DNA from: an uncultured Chitinophagaceae bacterium
GTDB taxonomy: Bacteria; Bacteroidota; Bacteroidia; Chitinophagales; Chitinophagaceae
Reading direction: 5' to 3'
Length of the DNA: 64,000 nucleotides
Assembly (NCBI GenBank): GCA_937958995.1
Contig: CALGAP010000010.1
Span: forward strand, 248,001-312,000
Position numbers and translations under genes: made by a program. Numbering within the stretch: the stretch's first letter is position 1; every line of letters begins with the position of its first letter. Below the pieces are notes generated by a model. That model worked only from the letters and a program-made list of their open reading frames with translations, made no database searches and had not been told where the DNA came from. This document shows positions 63,670-64,000 of the stretch, piece by piece.

Positions 63670-64000
63670 TTAGAAGCGCGTGATCTTGCCTTTGACCTGA
63701 AACAGTTGCTTAACGTCCGCCTTCTTTAAGATTATATTTTCATATATTTCGGGGTTGGCAGAACGGAGGGTTAGTGTTTTAACGTCCGCGAAAATCCCCA
63801 AGAAAATTATTTATATCCATCAAAGTCTCTTTAGACTCCTGGCTCTTTATATCGGTTATCAGCCATACGTGCGTCTGATTGGGATAGGCTCTAAAGAATG
63901 CCCTGGGTTGAATCGTTTTTATGTATTCATGAAATATTTTAGAATCATCAAAAAGTATTTCATTGGTTCCTGCGAGCGCAAGTAATGGCGGAAAATGATC
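63670..64000 (-). pseudogene. Partial, probably frameshifted hypothetical gene at the window edge
   Basis: A minus-strand frame enters from the right edge and runs 73 codons (from GTNEILFDDSKIFHEYI to NNFLGDFRGR) to a TAA at 63779-63781. The +1 frame continues without a stop to 63670 and reads like coding sequence (FADVKTLTLRSANPEIY, then KKADVKQLFQVKGKITRF). One base fewer in the GGGG run near 63796-63800 would join the two parts into one protein. An 11-bp direct repeat TTAACGTCCGC (63710-63720, 63779-63789) encodes ADVK in both places. No family is recognised. Either a frameshifted gene, a sequencing slip, or two small genes. Confidence 0.45.

Overview
The window looks like a chromosomal segment of a Bacteroidota bacterium, most likely a Chitinophagaceae-type soil or plant-matter degrader. 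The evidence is a SusC/SusD pair, other TonB-dependent outer-membrane proteins, plant cell-wall glycosidases, Bacteroidota-type promoter boxes (TAnnTTTG) and largely SD-poor starts. No phage, insertion sequence, CRISPR array or rRNA gene is visible. The only tRNA is tRNA-Lys(CUU) near the right edge. Species assignment is inference.

Left part (1-20.1 kb): a truncated LytS-type sensor kinase is followed by a rhamnose-related set: a GH106 rhamnosidase, a small NTF2-like protein, a six-hairpin glycosidase-like enzyme and a TonB-dependent receptor. Next come a FAD/Rieske oxidoreductase, a Nudix-fold regulator with a degenerate Nudix box, an AraC regulator, and a mannan/arabinan operon (GH26 mannanase, Na+ symporter, cellobiose/mannobiose 2-epimerase, GH51 arabinofuranosidase). 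A HAD phosphatase/mutase-like gene faces that operon.

Middle part (20.2-44.8 kb): a multi-PAS histidine kinase gene is broken by one in-frame TAG. It is followed by an MFS transporter, the treZ-treY trehalose pair and a YihY membrane protein. A molybdenum-hydroxylase island follows: two divergent Tat-exported molybdopterin/2Fe-2S enzyme pairs, a lipoprotein esterase, a monohaem cytochrome c, and an operon for cofactor maturation (XdhC, MocA-like, MoaA) that ends in a TauE/SafE transporter. A methyltransferase/SulP unit, a Crp-family regulator and a PHP phosphoesterase complete this part.

Right part (44.8-64 kb): the most coherent system is a glycerol/glycerophosphodiester locus. It has a DeoR/GlpR repressor divergent from glpD, then a SusC/SusD pair, a Tat-type metallophosphoesterase, glpK, glpF and a lipoprotein glycerophosphodiester phosphodiesterase. 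Together they could import a glycerol-phosphate ligand across the outer membrane, strip it to glycerol in the periplasm, and feed glycerol through GlpF-GlpK-GlpD. Beyond it sits an apparently orphan TPP riboswitch with its own terminator, pointing at the 3' end of the phosphodiesterase gene with no gene of its own to control. The rest is a TauE/SafE gene, an operon for a duplicated membrane protein, a GT4 glycosyltransferase and a glycogen-debranching enzyme, a very acidic protein, the tRNA, and a probably frameshifted gene fragment at the right edge.
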